A DNA stretch of 64,000 nt from Coptis chinensis (GCA_015680905.1 CM027380.1:106359001-106423000); one strand, 5' to 3'. Positions 35,010 through 47,099 are shown, numbered from the stretch's first letter. Numbers and translations: made by a program. The notes: generated by a model from the sequence alone, not told the origin.

Positions 35010-36104
35010 ATGTACTAATTTCAGTACCGGTCTATATACAAATATTTCAAAACTTTCGATATTTAAAACCATCACCTATAAAATGAAAAAATAGTTCCAA
35101 CCCAAAAACCCTACGTTGTGAAGAGATATGTTTATCAGGTGGACTCGTTCATCAGAAAATGAAATACCTACGTTTTTTAAGAAAGAGAATGAATACTAAA
35201 CCATCTCATGGTCCTATTCATTTCCGTTCTCCTGCTAAGATTCTCTGGCGTACCATTCGTGGGTAATGTTTGTTTCAAATATATATATTTTTTTTGTTTT
35301 TTGTTTTTATGTTTGTCTTACATTTGTTGTTGTTGTGTTTTTTAGGATGATTCCTCATAAGACAAAGCGTGGCCGCAGAGATTGAAGGCTTATGAAGGAG
35401 TTCCTCCTCCTTATGATAAGGTTAAGAGGATGGTTATACCTGATGCTATCAAGTGAGTCTTAGTTCACGCATTTTAGTTTGTTAGGTTGGAAATGAGGTG
35501 GATTTATATGTTTAGTGATAAGTGTTGTTGTTGTTGTTAGGGTGTTGAGGCTTCAACCTGGACATAAGTACTGTTTGATGGGACAGCTTTCTAAGGAGGT
35601 TAGATGGAATCATTATGACACTATCAAGGTTTGTATTATGCCTGATTTGTTTTGTGTATAAATTGTTACTGCACCTTATCTTATCCAATTTTAAGTAATT
35701 GATTCTTGTAATAGTTTCTTATTTGGGAATAATTTTCTACATTGTAGTGGGTCAATTTCATAATATTTTTCTTGTTCTCTATGTTGTCTCAATTTATGTT
35801 TCTTTCGGAATCAAAAGAGAAACTACACCTAAATTTTAAGTAGCATATATGGATATTGAGAACCAGTTTGGCAAGCTAGAATTTCACATTTTCCCATGGA
35901 TGGTTTAACGTCGCATGTACGTCAAGTCTACAGAGACCTCCTAATACCATATACTTGGTTATAGATTAAGATGTTCTACTCATCATTTTTTTTTAAAAAA
36001 AATATTTGAAATGCAAAGAATGCTTTGATAAAATGACAAATTGTAACTTTCTAGAGTGGTTATCAAGGTAGAATGTCATTGGGGTGAAAGTTTGAGAAAT
36101 TTGG

Positions 36105-37235
36105 TTGACGTTTCCCTTGGTCTTTGCATGAATAAGGCCTCAGTATTTGTGAGGGGCTAAATTAACAAAAGTAGTATCAATTGAAATTCTGGGGACTAAA
36201 TCACCCTCGTCACGTGAGAGAGGAAACCTGGGGAGGACAACTCTATGATGTACATTAGGCTTACTTTTGGTAAACAAACAATGCCTTGGGGGGAATGTAC
36301 ATAAATCCTCAAAAATTTGTGTTGGGCAATGTGTATACTCATATGGAGTTCTTGAGAAGAATCATCTGGTATGATCCTCTCCTTGGCTGTCGTGGGTATG
36401 GAATGGTGCTCTCTGAACTTGTCATTTAATAATCTTGTCAAATGGCTGGTTTCTAGCCATATCCGGATGATTATATATATATTGTTGTGTGTGGTGGGGT
36501 GGTGGTGGGGGTGGGGGTGGGGGACATCTTGAAGTTGCTCTCAATTTTAATACGAAGTCTTTTAATTTTTTTTTTTTGGGAACTACTTGGGACTTGGCTT
36601 TGTTACCACTGAGATGTTGATTAAAAGAACAAAGATTGTGTCAGATGCTTGCTTTATAGTGTTTTTCTTCTCCTGAAAAAATGTAGTTTCACTTTAGAGT
36701 TATGACCACCTCCGAGGCTCCGAGAACCTATGAAGAGGATTGCTTGACTTTTTCTGTTTTTCCTACGTCAAGGAAATTTCCCTTGTTCTTTGCATGAATA
36801 AGACCTCAGTATTTGTGAGGGGCTAAATTAACAAAAGTAGTATTAGTTGAAATTCTGGGGGATAAATCACCCTTGTCACATGAGAGAGGAAACCTGGGGA
36901 GGACGACTCTATGACTCTAGTGACTCCTACCTTTCTCGAACATCTTGAAGTTGCTCTCATTTTTAATGTGAAGTCTTTTAATTATTATTATTTTTTGGGA
37001 ACTACTTGGGACTTGGTTAGGGAGCAAGAGGTCCCCCTCCCACCTCCCTCTCTAGTATCTGTGATTGGCTTCGTTACCACTGAGATGTCTTTTTGTCGAT
37101 TAAAAAAACGAAGATTGTGTCAGATGCTTTTGCTTTATAGTGTTTTTCTTCTCTTGAAAAAATGTAGTTTCACTTCAGAGTTAAGACCACCTCCGAGAAC
37201 CTATAAGGAAGATTGCTTGGCTTTTTCTGTTTTTC
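36105..37235. repeat. interleaved direct duplications in the RPL13A pseudogene intron
   Basis: Block A (36105-36235, with TTTGTGAGGGGCTAAATTAA) recurs at about 36770-36912. Block B (about 36525-36765, with CATCTTGAAGTTGCTCTC) recurs at about 36945-37235. The order A-B-A'-B' indicates a tandem duplication of an A-B unit of about 0.6 kb followed by divergence. Confidence 0.8.
36489..36523 (+). repeat. G-rich microsatellite with G-quadruplex potential
   Basis: Consecutive runs of 4-5 G separated by single T (GGGGGTGGGGGTGGGGG) meet the usual G4 pattern. It lies inside the L13a pseudogene intron near the start of duplicated block B, so it could have promoted that rearrangement. Confidence 0.75.
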
Positions 37236-37515
37236 CTATGTATGTGCTCGTACTTGTTGTCCATAACTTTGTTGGATGTATATACATGCATTACTAAGAA
37301 AGTTCTCTCATGTCTCTAAGGATGGAAACAAGGGCCCAGATTTCGTTAACAATCTCTTCTGCTTTGTGCAGGAACTTGAGGAGAAAAGAAAGGATAGAGC
37401 TCAGGTTGCATATGAGAGGAGGAAGCCGCTCACCAAGCTGAGAGTCAAAGCTGAGAAGACAGTGGAGGAGCAACTTGGTCCACAACTTGAAATCCTTGCC
37501 CCGGTGAAATATTAG

Positions 37516-38259
37516 ACATGCGATGAAAATCTGTTTTTGAGTTATGATTTTGGTTTTATCGAAATCTATGACTTCTTCATCTACAACTACCCAGCATGTT
37601 TGTTCTTGATACATTAAATTGCATCCACGAATACTATATTATAAACTTTTGGAAAGTTGACGTCTGAATTGAATTTGTACAAAGTTTATGATCATTTAAG
37701 TTTATTCATATATAGCTTTGTATGAGGTAAATAAACTAGTGACTACGCATGTGTAGTTGAATAGGAATTCAATTAAGATGTCGTTCGTGAATTATCATAT
37801 ATTGCTTAGTGGAAATTGAGATGAGAAAATCAGAGTATTTTGATATGTAGGAGTGTGGGCATTGTGTTTTTCCTCAGTTGCCAATTCTCAAATCTTAGCA
37901 AGCCCTAAAGTAGAGGGCAGCAGCATCCTTTTAAAGGTCTGGTTAAAGGAGAAATATAAAATGAGGGACTGATATTGAAGGGGTTCTACAGTTGCACAGT
38001 GCAGAGGTTTAAAATGAAGATCAGTTCAACGTTCACCTTAGGTCTTCTCAATTTCTCTTAAATTAAGGTGCCTGAAAGAGTACTCGAGAACAAGGGCATT
38101 ATCAAGATTAAAAACCATATTAAGCCCCTTCCATGTAAGATAATCAAACATGGCAGAAGACAATTTCATTCCCTCCAGTCTTTCTAAAAAACCTTTGGAC
38201 TTGCACCAAATAATAGCATTAATTTTGTAACTGACATCATTCTGAACAACTCTTGGGAA
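37516..38259. other. spacer between L13a pseudogene and LINE fragment
   Basis: L13a 3' flank, then AT-rich sequence. The minus strand is open at 38370-38038 (110 residues, with WCKSKGFLERLEG), but the same segment on + leads into LINE coding sequence, so the minus frame is probably not a gene. Confidence 0.4.
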
Positions 38260-39400
38260 CACGACTTTAATTGATAACATGTTTACATCTGATATAGCTA
38301 ATGAGATATATAAGATTAATCTTAGTAATGACTCTGAAGAACAACTTTGGATCTGGACGGTGTAAAGCAAATGGTAAGTTTTTGATAAAATCTACTTATA
38401 GGTTATAACTCGTTTATGGAACTTTCTAAGCTCTTAGCACAAGAATTAAACAATTTCTAAGGCCAGTTCTAAATTATACTCTACCCACTAAACATTTCTT
38501 TTGTTAAGAGACATATTGGTGAAGATGATTCCTGTCCAAGATGCAGTCAGAATCCTGAATCCATTGATCATGCTCTGATTAATTGCCCTCGTCTGGCTGC
38601 TATATTGTTTAGTAGCTCTCTTTCACTCAAAATCGAACATACTTCAACCTTTAGGGACTTCCTAATTCAAATCATAGCTGAACCTCATGACAAGGACACT
38701 ATCCTCCATAATTTGACCCATTATGCAAATCTTTCCTACTTCATATTGGTTCAATAGAAACCAACTAAATGTTCACAGTAAGTTAGTAACTACAAACCAT
38801 ACCATTCCTCAACTCTTAGGACAAGCTAAAGCATTTTTCTTACCTTCACAACCTCGACCAACTAGTAAATACTATATTCCAAGGAACATGAAGCTCGACT
38901 TGCATTTGTTAACAACAGATGGAGGTTTTAGTTATGATGAGATGTAAAAAAAAGGTGGTATTGGCTTTACCATTTGTAAATGGTCGCATGATATTATGGT
39001 CGCAGGCAGCAGGGGGTGTGTTGTCTGTGGAGCCAAGGAAGCAGAATTTTGAGCTCTTTGTTTAGAAAAAGCTTTGCAACTTGCAATTGACAAGATCGTG
39101 GTCATCTCATATTGCAAAAGTATGGTTGATGCAGTTAATGGTCATCTTGGGAGCTAGAACATCTCAAGTTGATGATCCTAAACATCAGGAAATCTTTTGT
39201 TTTTGTAGGATTGTGAAGTTTTGCCCTCGCAATGTAACTCATCATGCTCACTTTCTTGCTTAGGCTGGAAAAAGTCACATAGACTTGGGATGTAATTGTA
39301 CTGTTGTACCTGTCGGTCGGTCGTCTGTTTAATCGAGTCAAGGATGGGTTGTAATTTATTGTAATATCTTGATTATTCATGGATCGGTTTTGTGTTTTTT
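38260..39400 (+). mobile_element. degenerate non-LTR retrotransposon (LINE), 3' portion
   Basis: On + the frames read, with stops between, DIANEIYKINLSN and EEQLWIWT (the region after reverse transcriptase in plant LINEs), then RHIGEDDSCPRCSQNPESID followed by HALINCPRLAA, a zf-RVT zinc-binding motif (C-x2-C...H-x4-C), then an RNase H-like stretch GGIGFTICKW and later CKSMVDAVNGH. Stops and shifts make it inactive. The 3' end, near an A-rich tract at 39399-39408, fits a LINE terminus. The target duplication could not be fixed. Confidence 0.75.
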
Positions 39401-39844
39401 AAAAAAAATCTTTACGTTGGACTTGAGTTAACCATAGTTTAGGATTTTCTATTAAATTAAGAATGCATGCATGGTTTATGTACTTGTCACAGTTCTAATT
39501 TCATTAGGAAATCAAAAAAATTATATTTCTGGTCTGATGCGTGAGTATAAGAAGCAGAGTTGGATTTGAGTTAAATAAACATAGTTTAAGATTTTATTTT
39601 CTATCAAGTTATGAATTACCCCAAAAAAAACACAAAAGATAGTAAATGTAGTAGTAAGATTTGGAGTTGGAGCAACCAAGTATTTATATCAAGTTCATTA
39701 TGAATTTCACTGTTGAAAATCGAATTACTAAGATTGTGAGTAAAAGCATCAATATGGAATCAGCAATTTTGACCAGCTAAAAGAGTCCCATACAATAGAT
39801 CCTGTTACTGGGCAAGAATATACTATACAGCTGGTGCCTAGAAG
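39401..39844. other. AT-rich spacer
   Basis: No gene or terminal repeat seen. The last 60 bp may already be F-box gene sequence (DPVTGQEYTIQL reads in one frame before a stop). Confidence 0.4.
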
Positions 39845-40217
39845 GTGATTTTCAAATCCTCGGTACTTAGCTTGGCCACTAAATTGCTAAGACTGATTCC
39901 TGGGGACGTCTCTCATCCACCACATGTTAATAAAGCTCCTATAATCTTTAATGGAGCTCTACATTGTTGGATGATTAATGATCAAGAATACGGGAGAGTG
40001 TTTCAGGTTTGGCCACATTGTTCACATTCTATTGTGATATTCAATATGGAATGGGAGGAATTTTCCACAATGCCACACCCAGGAAGGCAATGTGCCTCGA
40101 AAAGAAGACACCATTGTAGGGGACTCTTAGAAATGGAAGGGCACTTATGCTTTCCAGATAACTCCTCTTCCGAGGTGATACTAGACATATGGATATTAGA
40201 AGACTCTATAAAGCAGG

Positions 40218-42149
40218 ATATGGGTTTAATCTCCCTCCCTCAGAAACCGGTACGTTAAAACCCCTCAATTCTTTTCTCACCACAAAATCTCCCTACATTT
40301 AATAAAATAAGAAACTACCCAAAATACCCCCACGTGAATAGACTCGTGAACTTACTGTTTTCTGACCACACTTTCTTATCGCTCCCATCTCTCTGGCTAG
40401 CTTTTTAGATCTGAAGCATCTTCTACTACAAATTCTCATAGTACACGAGTAAATTCTCTATTTTCTCGTCAACAAAAAAAATGAAAGCAACAAAAGAGAA
40501 AAATAAAACTCTACAATTTCGAAAAAAGCTGAAAATCAAACAAAAAAAAATCAAACCTTCAAGTTTTAGAAGAGATGGAGATGAAATTGAAAAGATTGCT
40601 GCTCCAAAAACTACGAACAAACCAAATCTTGTTAAAATCAGTTTAAGTTTTCATAGTTTTGCAATTTCAAGTTTAGATTTTTATGTTTGTGTATCTAGTA
40701 GTTTTACTATGCATTTTTATATTTTCGTAGTTGTTTTTACTCTACATTCTTAAATTTGTATAGTATTTTTTATTTGCTTTTTCATGTTTGTGTAATGTGT
40801 GGTGGTAATTATACTCTGCATTCTTAACTTTGCATAGTATTTATACTTTGCATTCTTAATTTTGTATAGTATTTTTACTCTGCATTCTTAAATTTGTACA
40901 GTATTTTTTATTTGCTTTTTCATGTTTGTGTAATGTGTGGTGGTAATTTTACTATGCATTCTTAACTTTGCATAGTAGTTTTTCTCAAGATTTTTAACTT
41001 TACATAGTATTTGTACTCTGCATTCTTAAATTTGTATAGTATTTGTACTTTGCATTCTTAAATTTGCATAGTAATACATTTATGCATTTTAAAGTTTTCC
41101 TAGATGATATTTGTTATTAATTGGTTTTCTCTTATAATGTAAACAAGAAGGTGTACAAGAAATTCAGAGCTTCTGTAGTAGGGGTCATGTTCAAGATTTT
41201 AAAGAAACTTTTAGAGATGACCATATTGTAAATTGAAGCTGAAAGAAATACCATTTGGAAAGTTGTTTATGGTGTTTCACGATGGTATAATCACAAAGAC
41301 AATGTTAGAGAAGCACAACCACTACACATAATCAAAATCTTACAAACATAGTTAAATAAAAGGCAAAAATTCAAATTCGAAAAAAATAAGTGGGTGGAAC
41401 TGACTCAAAGCTGAAGATAGTGGTATTCCAGTCGAGAACCATCATAACTCGGGAGTGTTCGCTTATGCTGTACTATTACTGTTAATATATTCATAGGTTA
41501 ACTACTATGAAAATATAAACTTTCATACGTTATCTCAAATTTACAGACATGTTCAGTTTCAATAACTACTATGCAAATGAACTTTCATATGTAAAAAAAA
41601 TAAATCATGTTAACCAACTATGTAAATTTAAATTTTTCACAGGGAAAAATCATGTTCATGTTTGTTCAAATTTAAAAATTTGGTACAGTGCCAATTGTTA
41701 TTCATTTTTTATTTTCCTCTTGTAACACTACTGCATTCATTTTATTTTCCTCTTGGGCATTTCCACAAATACGTAGTGAGCATATTCAACTTCTCCCCCA
41801 CCTTGAATATATACCACTCAAATTTGTACCTATAAAATATGGTTATCCATGAACCCATTTTATATCACAAGAAATCAATGTTATTTTTTTAGTGTAACGA
41901 AGAATCTTCGCTGCTTTATTGGAAAAGGTAGTTTGTCTCCAAACGATCTTGATTTATTGAAAAGGGTATAATAGGAAACCAAAAATTTAAGGGGATAAAA
42001 ATTAGACCGCAAATTGCTTACAATTTCAAAAGCGAGGAGTTTATTTGGCAAGGCCTAAATAATAGGGAGGTTTTACTTATACGTTCGTGACTGAGGAGTT
42101 TATATATAACAGGATTTGATTGAGGGGGCTGAGGCCCATTTCTTGCTCT
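40218..42149. mobile_element. 1.93-kb insertion element in F-box gene, 13-bp target duplication
   Basis: TCTATAAAGCAGG stands at both borders (40205-40217 and 42150-42162), and removing the insert plus one copy restores the F-box frame. Near the ends are imperfect inverted sequences: CTCAG then ACGT then TTAAAACCCCTC on the left, against CTCAG then ACGTATAAGTAAAACCTC (reverse complement) on the right. A 13-bp duplication is long for a DNA transposon; a 9-bp subset TAAAGCAGG would fit a Mutator-like element. Inside are a basic ORF (40481-40753) and a tandem array. No transposase recognised. Class uncertain. Confidence 0.7.
40735..41085. repeat. degenerate tandem array, unit about 33 bp, within the insertion element
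   Basis: About nine units built on ACTCTGCATTCTTAAATTTG TATAGTATTT. A higher-order unit that includes TTTTTATTTGCTTTTTCATG and TTTGTGTAATGTGTGGTGGT occurs twice (about 40765 and 40905). Confidence 0.85.
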
Positions 42150-42294
42150 TCTATAAAGCAGGTTTGGGCCAAAAGGCATGTCGTTCACACTGCTCCAATA
42201 AAGAGTTTATGCAAGGTCGTCGGTGGAAGGACTAGGTTTACTCTATGGAAAGAAGCAGAGGTGGAAGCCATAAAGGCGACAATTTGTTATTGCG

Positions 42295-42787
42295 TGTGTA
42301 TTATAAAAACTTGTTCCTTTACAATAAGGCTGGGTACATTTGTAAGAGTTGGGCCAATCAGTTACTTCAGAGCTAAAAACGTTATGCTGGAGATCAATTT
42401 ATACATGCAGTCGTATATAGTTGATTTGATAAATGTTAAAACTCCAGCAAGGAAAATGTTGTATTTCTCTACAAACTACATCACTTGTAACTAGCAAGCA
42501 GAACTTTAATTCTCACCTTCTTGTTAGGTTAGTTTAGCAGAACTTGTGCTGGTACATACTACGTGCTCAATGCAGAAGTAATTGACATTTGATTTGTGGT
42601 ACATAGATTCAAGAATAGCTATTAGATGTGCATCATACAAAACCCACAAAGATAAGTAGAGGAGAACGTTGTCGACTTAATTAAATTGAATAACTTCAAT
42701 TTTCTGAAACGAACTGAAGTGATATGAATCTTCATCGGTATACTAGTATAACAAATTGTTTAATACAGTTTGCTTCATAAATGATAA
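42295..42787. other. spacer between F-box fragment and CMSS1 pseudogene
   Basis: F-box homology fades after TRFTLWKEAEVEA. The remainder is AT-rich with no recognised gene. The part from about 42640 on is duplicated at about 46210 as CMSS1 3' flank. Confidence 0.4.
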
Positions 42788-45765
42788 TTACTCATCATGA
42801 GTTACTGCACCCATTTTGTCACTCGCACAAGATGTTGGGCTGTAGAGACAGATGCGTAGATCTCCCTGGACCATTAGGTGGTGAAAATGGCTTTTGTACA
42901 AGTCCCAAAACTCATCACTGTCAAAGGAAACAACAATAGTCTATACAGTGAGGATTTCAATACAAAAAGTTTTAGGGGATGTGAAGCAGAATTAATAACA
43001 CAATTACACAAGAACACAAAAAAAAACAAGGCTCGGAATTTTTTTAAATCTATAGGGTTCCATAGCTATACCTGACTTGCGGTAGAGTAAGCAATGAATA
43101 GCATTTTGCATCTGTGTGCATGTCCATCACAATCACTGATAGCCTCGAAAGCCCCAAAGCATCCACGTCAATTAACTTTTTAATCCTGTACATAACATTT
43201 AGCACTAAGTCATTAGAAGATGGAGGTGCAGCATGTGCTCAGAACATTGATGCAAGTCGTTAGAAGATCCAAAATTTGGAGTCGATTCATAAGCCGTATA
43301 TGATTCAGTAAGTATGCTCGATCACTAGTTGACTTGTGATAAGTTAATTAGACGATTAACTTAATTTATTTCGCTAATTTGTAATTTGATTAAGATCTTT
43401 GCACCAACTGTCATATGCTTATGTAGCCTGTATTTTGTTGGAATAGGAAGGTTTCAAGCCTCCTCTGGTGTAGAGAAATGCTCTTTTAGAGTACTGACTA
43501 CAGATTATCTCTGATAAACTAAAAAGATATAAATGAAATACAATTTATAGTATGAAGGTAAAACAAATTTCTGATGCACTGTAGGTACAATATTGTTCAC
43601 GAGTTACCTGATCCTGGAGTTTCATATGTTTCGCAAAGAGCTTTGCAGCACGGCATTCTACTCTGTTAACAGTCACAAACCCCTAGCAGAGATCCATAAA
43701 TTAAACTTTTCAACTATTTGTAGGGAAAAGAAAATCGTGAATTTTCTTAATCTATAAATCATAATAATTTAGACATTATGAACCTGAGAAGCTCTAGAGA
43801 TCTTATAGCAGATGCACTGATAACAAGAATAGCTGGGTTCCCAGGGTTAACAGTTCCCTCTAAAAGCTTCCCTTCGAAGAGCTCTTCTTTCCATGACGTT
43901 CCAAAGGCATCCTTCATATGTGTGCTTAAAGCTCAGGATCCTGATCCAGACCCTGAGATAGCTCCAGAATACATGTATCTGGACATTACAAAAAAATCAT
44001 AGGACAAATTACAGCATGAGTTGATTAGACAAAAAATGTTAAGATGCCCAATATAAATTGGATTCAGAATCATGGAATAACCACTTAGAAACTGATTGTT
44101 GGTAATAAAAAAAAAACACGTACGAAGTTCACAATTTATATTTTTTTAACTTGGGCATTTACACAGCATAGAGTGCCAGAAACAGTTTAGAGAAGGCCAT
44201 CATACAAAATGTCAGGAAATTTCTCCAAAACTAGTTATGAATGAGAAAACAACATTTTACAAAATATCTACATTACTTGGTATCAAAGTATCCAGAATGA
44301 ATTGTGTCTGCCAGTTGTTTAGTAAACGATATTCGCAGCAAATGGTTTTTCATATTACCAACAAAGTAGCTATACAAACACTAACAAAGAACTTTAACAC
44401 AAAGAAAAAACCTTTTTCTTCCGCATTGCCCATTGCATATAACTTAATAAACCCAACATTTATAAAACATGAAAAAAAGAAAAAGAAAAGGTGGTACCTT
44501 TGAATGATTCCAACTCAAGAGAAGATAGTTTAAGACCCTGGGTAGTTAAATCGCTACTCGGTCGCTACTCGATTGGAGGTGCGAGTAGCGAGTAGGTCTA
44601 CTCGGTCGGGGATTAATCGGGATTACTCGGGCGATTTTTTAAACCGCTACTCGGTCGCTACTCGGTGGAGGATGAGTAGCGAAATAGGTCTACTCGGTCG
44701 GGGATTAATCGGGATTACTCGAGATGCCTTAATTTTTATATGTTTATATGTAGCATGTACATGACGCTGGGCAATGTGGCATACAACATGGTACAAAATT
44801 TTTGCTATCAATATGCTATAGAAATGTTGACATTGTCCATAGTTATTTGACTACTAAAGTTTCAGTCACTATCATTGTTTTTTCAATCTTTTATTTTCTT
44901 TAACTTGTCATAGTTACAAATGCAAAACATGGGTCGCACATTTTTTTTTTTTTTTTTTATATTAAGTTGTCATCAAGTATTCAAGTGGGTTCTCAAAAAT
45001 CATAATACACCACATAGTGTTCAGTCAAAATACACCACACTTGTTCACTGAACATATTTTGTGAAGATTATTGGGGGAAAAAAAAATCGACGTTTTGCAT
45101 TTGTAAAGAGAGTGGAGAGTCGAGATTGGAGAGGAGAAGAGAGTGGAGAGTGGGCGAGTGGTAGACTGGAGAGGAGAAGAGAAAGAAAGAAAAAAAAAAA
45201 AAAAAAGAGAAGAGAGAGAGAGAGTGAGAGATAGAGAAAAAGAAAAAAAAGAAAGTGGAGAAAAAAGAAAAACATATTTGGAATTAGAGCTTGTTTTCAC
45301 GGGCTGAATTGAGAGAGGCTAGAGAAGAGGTTGGAATTGAGCTTGTTTTCACGGGTGGAGAGAAGCCCTAACTTGATTTCATGGGTTAGAAAAAAAAAAA
45401 AAATCTTGGTTTTCTTTTATATACCGATTTATGGTGAGTAACTCGCCCGATTCCGATTCCTCATAAATCGACAACTCGGCCGATTACTCGGTGATTTTTG
45501 GACCCCGATCACTTACGGGGAGTAATTGGTTGGTCGGGTCGGCTAGGTACCGAGTAGCGATTCCCCACCGAGTACTCGCCGATTTAATAGCACAGTTAAG
45601 ACCATTAGCAGATTGAAACCGGTTCAGAAAGAAGCTGAGATGTTCTGAAGCAGGAAGAGAAGACGATGGAACAAGAGAAGCAACTGATGTTGGGTTGTTG
45701 TCTTGTTTTTGTTTCTTGTTCTTCTTATTTTGTTTGGAAACGACTCTTTTTTGCCCAGCAGCCAT
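42788..45765 (-). pseudogene. CMSS1: CMSS1-like (U3/90S pre-ribosome associated) pseudogene, copy 1
   Basis: Minus-strand exons: exon 1 from 45765 (MAAGQKRVVSKQNKKNKKQK, lysine-rich, nucleolar in style) to 45596, resuming at 44529-44498 (LSSLELESFK) beyond a transposon; exon 2 at 43978-43784 (SWKEELFEGKLLEGTVNPG then NPAILVISASAIRSLELLR); exon 3 at 43682-43608 (CRAAKLFAKHMK); exon 5 at 43185-43072 (IKKLIDVDALGLSRLSVIVM then DMHTDA); exon 6 at 42917-42788 (DEFWDLYKSHFHHL to stop). The order and motifs match plant CMSS1 proteins, thought to help small-subunit ribosome assembly. Four lesions: the exon 1 insertion, a one-base loss in exon 2 near 43932 (TGA follows), a CGA-to-TGA stop plus a 2-bp gain in exon 3, and complete loss of exon 4, which copy 2 retains. 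Non-functional. Confidence 0.93.
44538..45595. mobile_element. hAT-like non-autonomous transposon in CMSS1 exon 1, 8-bp TSD
   Basis: TTAAGACC flanks the 1058-bp insert perfectly (44530-44537 and 45596-45603). Ends are inverted: CTGGGTAGTTAAATCG on the left against CTGTGCTATTAAATCG (reverse complement of the right end). Sub-terminal zones carry repeated CTACTCGG/CCGAGTAG motifs in both orientations, typical of transposase-binding clusters. The core is a (GA)n/A-rich tract and holds no transposase. Excising the insert and one TSD joins FQSANGL to KLSSLELES in frame, so the insertion point in the coding exon is certain. Confidence 0.92.
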
Positions 45766-46450
45766 TTTCTGTGTGGTGTTCTTACTCGTTAGTTCTTACA
45801 CCTTTGATTTTATTTGCACCCAAAACATCTTTGAGTACACCCACACCCAAACTATATATCGATATGACACAACAGTTGGTTTCAGGGCTTCTGACAAACT
45901 TGAAAACCTGGCTTGTCCTCACATTTCAGGGCTTCTGCCACTATTGTTTTGTACTGAATTGATTTACAATTCTTGACCATTCCACTAAGTTTTATTTAGT
46001 TGTTTATATGTTGATAGGGTATCTGTTTGATGATCACAGTTCTGCAAACGGCTCGACTGCCTTTGAAAAAGAAAGGACTGATATGTCTTTCTTTTCAAAT
46101 TTGTCAACTTTCTGTTTGTTGCGCATTTGTGTACGACATATTTTGGGTCTTCATATCGCCTTTCTTTTTCAAAGGCAGTGTTCTTCATATTTTGGGTCTT
46201 TTTAAAAAAGAAGTAGAGAACCCTGCTGACTTAATTGAATTGAATAACTTTAATTTTTCAGAAACGAACTGAAGTGCAATGAATCTTCATCAGTATACTA
46301 GTACAACAGATTGTTCAATACCTTTGTTTCATAAACGGTAGTTACTCATCATGAGTTACTGCACTCTTTTTGTCACACGCACAAGATATTCGAGACAGAT
46401 GCGTAGATCTCCCTGGACCTTTAGGTGGTGAAAATGGCTTTTATACAAGT

Positions 46451-46491
46451 CCCAAAACTCTTTTTTCTTTATGGTGAATCCCAAAACTCTT
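46451..46491 (-). mobile_element. ultra-short insertion with 12-bp target duplication in CMSS1 copy 2 exon 6
   Basis: CCCAAAACTCTT occurs at 46451-46462 and 46480-46491, separated by TTTTCTTTATGGTGAAT. On the minus strand the insert reads as a short tag followed by an A-rich tail (ATTCACCATAAAGAAAA). Copy 1 has the empty site (CCCAAAACTC once, 42906-42915), which proves this is an insertion. Confidence 0.75.
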
Positions 46492-47099
46492 CACTGCCAA
46501 AGGAAACAACAATAAAGTCTATACAGTGAGGATTTTAATACAAAAAGTTTTGATGGATGTCAAGCAGAATTAATAACACAAAAAAACCAAGGCTCGGAAT
46601 TTTTTTAAATCTATACAGTTCCATAGCTATACCTGACTTGCGGAAGAGTAAGCAATGAATAGCCTTCTGCATCTGTGTGCATGTCCATCACAATCACTGA
46701 TAGCCTCGAAAGCCCCAAAGCATCCACGTCAATTAACTTTTTAATCCTGGCCATAAAATTTAACACTAAGTCACATATTACAAGATGGAGGTGTACTCTA
46801 AAAGAACCAAAATTTGGAGTCAATTTTGTTGACATATAAATCACTCATTCACTTGCCATAGCCAATCTGAGGCCCTTACTTATGGTTTCCTTAATCTATT
46901 TAAAACAATTAAACGATTAACTTAATTTATTTCGCTAATTTGTACTTTGATTAAGATCTTTTCACTGATTACTTCAGTACCATCAGTTAGCCTACACCAA
47001 ACAACAGAAACAAATGTGATACATTACTGAATTTTTATCACTTCTAATGGAAAGCCCTATCGCCATCAAGATCTGATAATAGATTGATCTAGGAAAGAT

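Larger units (their letters stand above)
35113..37515 (+). pseudogene. RPL13A: 60S ribosomal protein L13a (uL13) pseudogene, 5'-truncated
   Basis: Coding blocks in order: [20 protein letters not shown] onward to WRTIRG (35113-35261), MIPHKTKRG (from 35345), [19 protein letters not shown] (to about 35452), [20 protein letters not shown] onward (35541-35629) and ELEEKRKDRAQVAYERRKPL to the normal end APVKY (37372-37515). The first exon(s) of about 45 residues are missing. After MIPHKTKRG about a dozen bases are lost (normally AAALAR) and the frame meets a TGA at 35382. The last intron has swollen to 1.7 kb with internal duplications. Because introns are kept, this is a copied genomic gene and not a processed pseudogene. 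L13a is a large-subunit ribosomal protein; a working copy must exist elsewhere. Confidence 0.92.
39845..42290 (+). pseudogene. F-box protein gene fragment (F-box-associated domain), interrupted by an insertion
   Basis: The frame from 39845 reads NKAPIIFNGALHCWM, FNMEWEEFSTMPHPGRQC and LLEMEGHLCF then ILDIWILEDSIKQ, the signature of the F-box-associated domain of plant F-box proteins (substrate adaptors of SCF ubiquitin ligases). The frame breaks after IKQ at 40217 and resumes at 42150 as SIKQVWAKRHVVHTAPIKSL. The gap is the element at 40218-42149. The N-terminal F-box motif is not found upstream, so the gene was already partial or lies in decayed sequence. Confidence 0.82.

Noticed and set aside
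38038-38370. 110-residue minus-strand ORF as a gene
   Set aside because: The opposite strand carries LINE-like coding sequence across its end; no supporting motif or splice structure.
40481-40753. 90-residue basic ORF as a gene
   Set aside because: Inside the insertion element, low-complexity lysine-rich, runs into the tandem repeat; no motif.
40735-41085. CRISPR-like regular repeats
   Set aside because: Units are adjacent, degenerate and AT-rich with no unique spacers; also a plant nuclear sequence.
45025-45300. Minus-strand ORFs rich in Phe/Leu/Ser
   Set aside because: Low-complexity GA/A tract inside the hAT-like element; no real coding signal.
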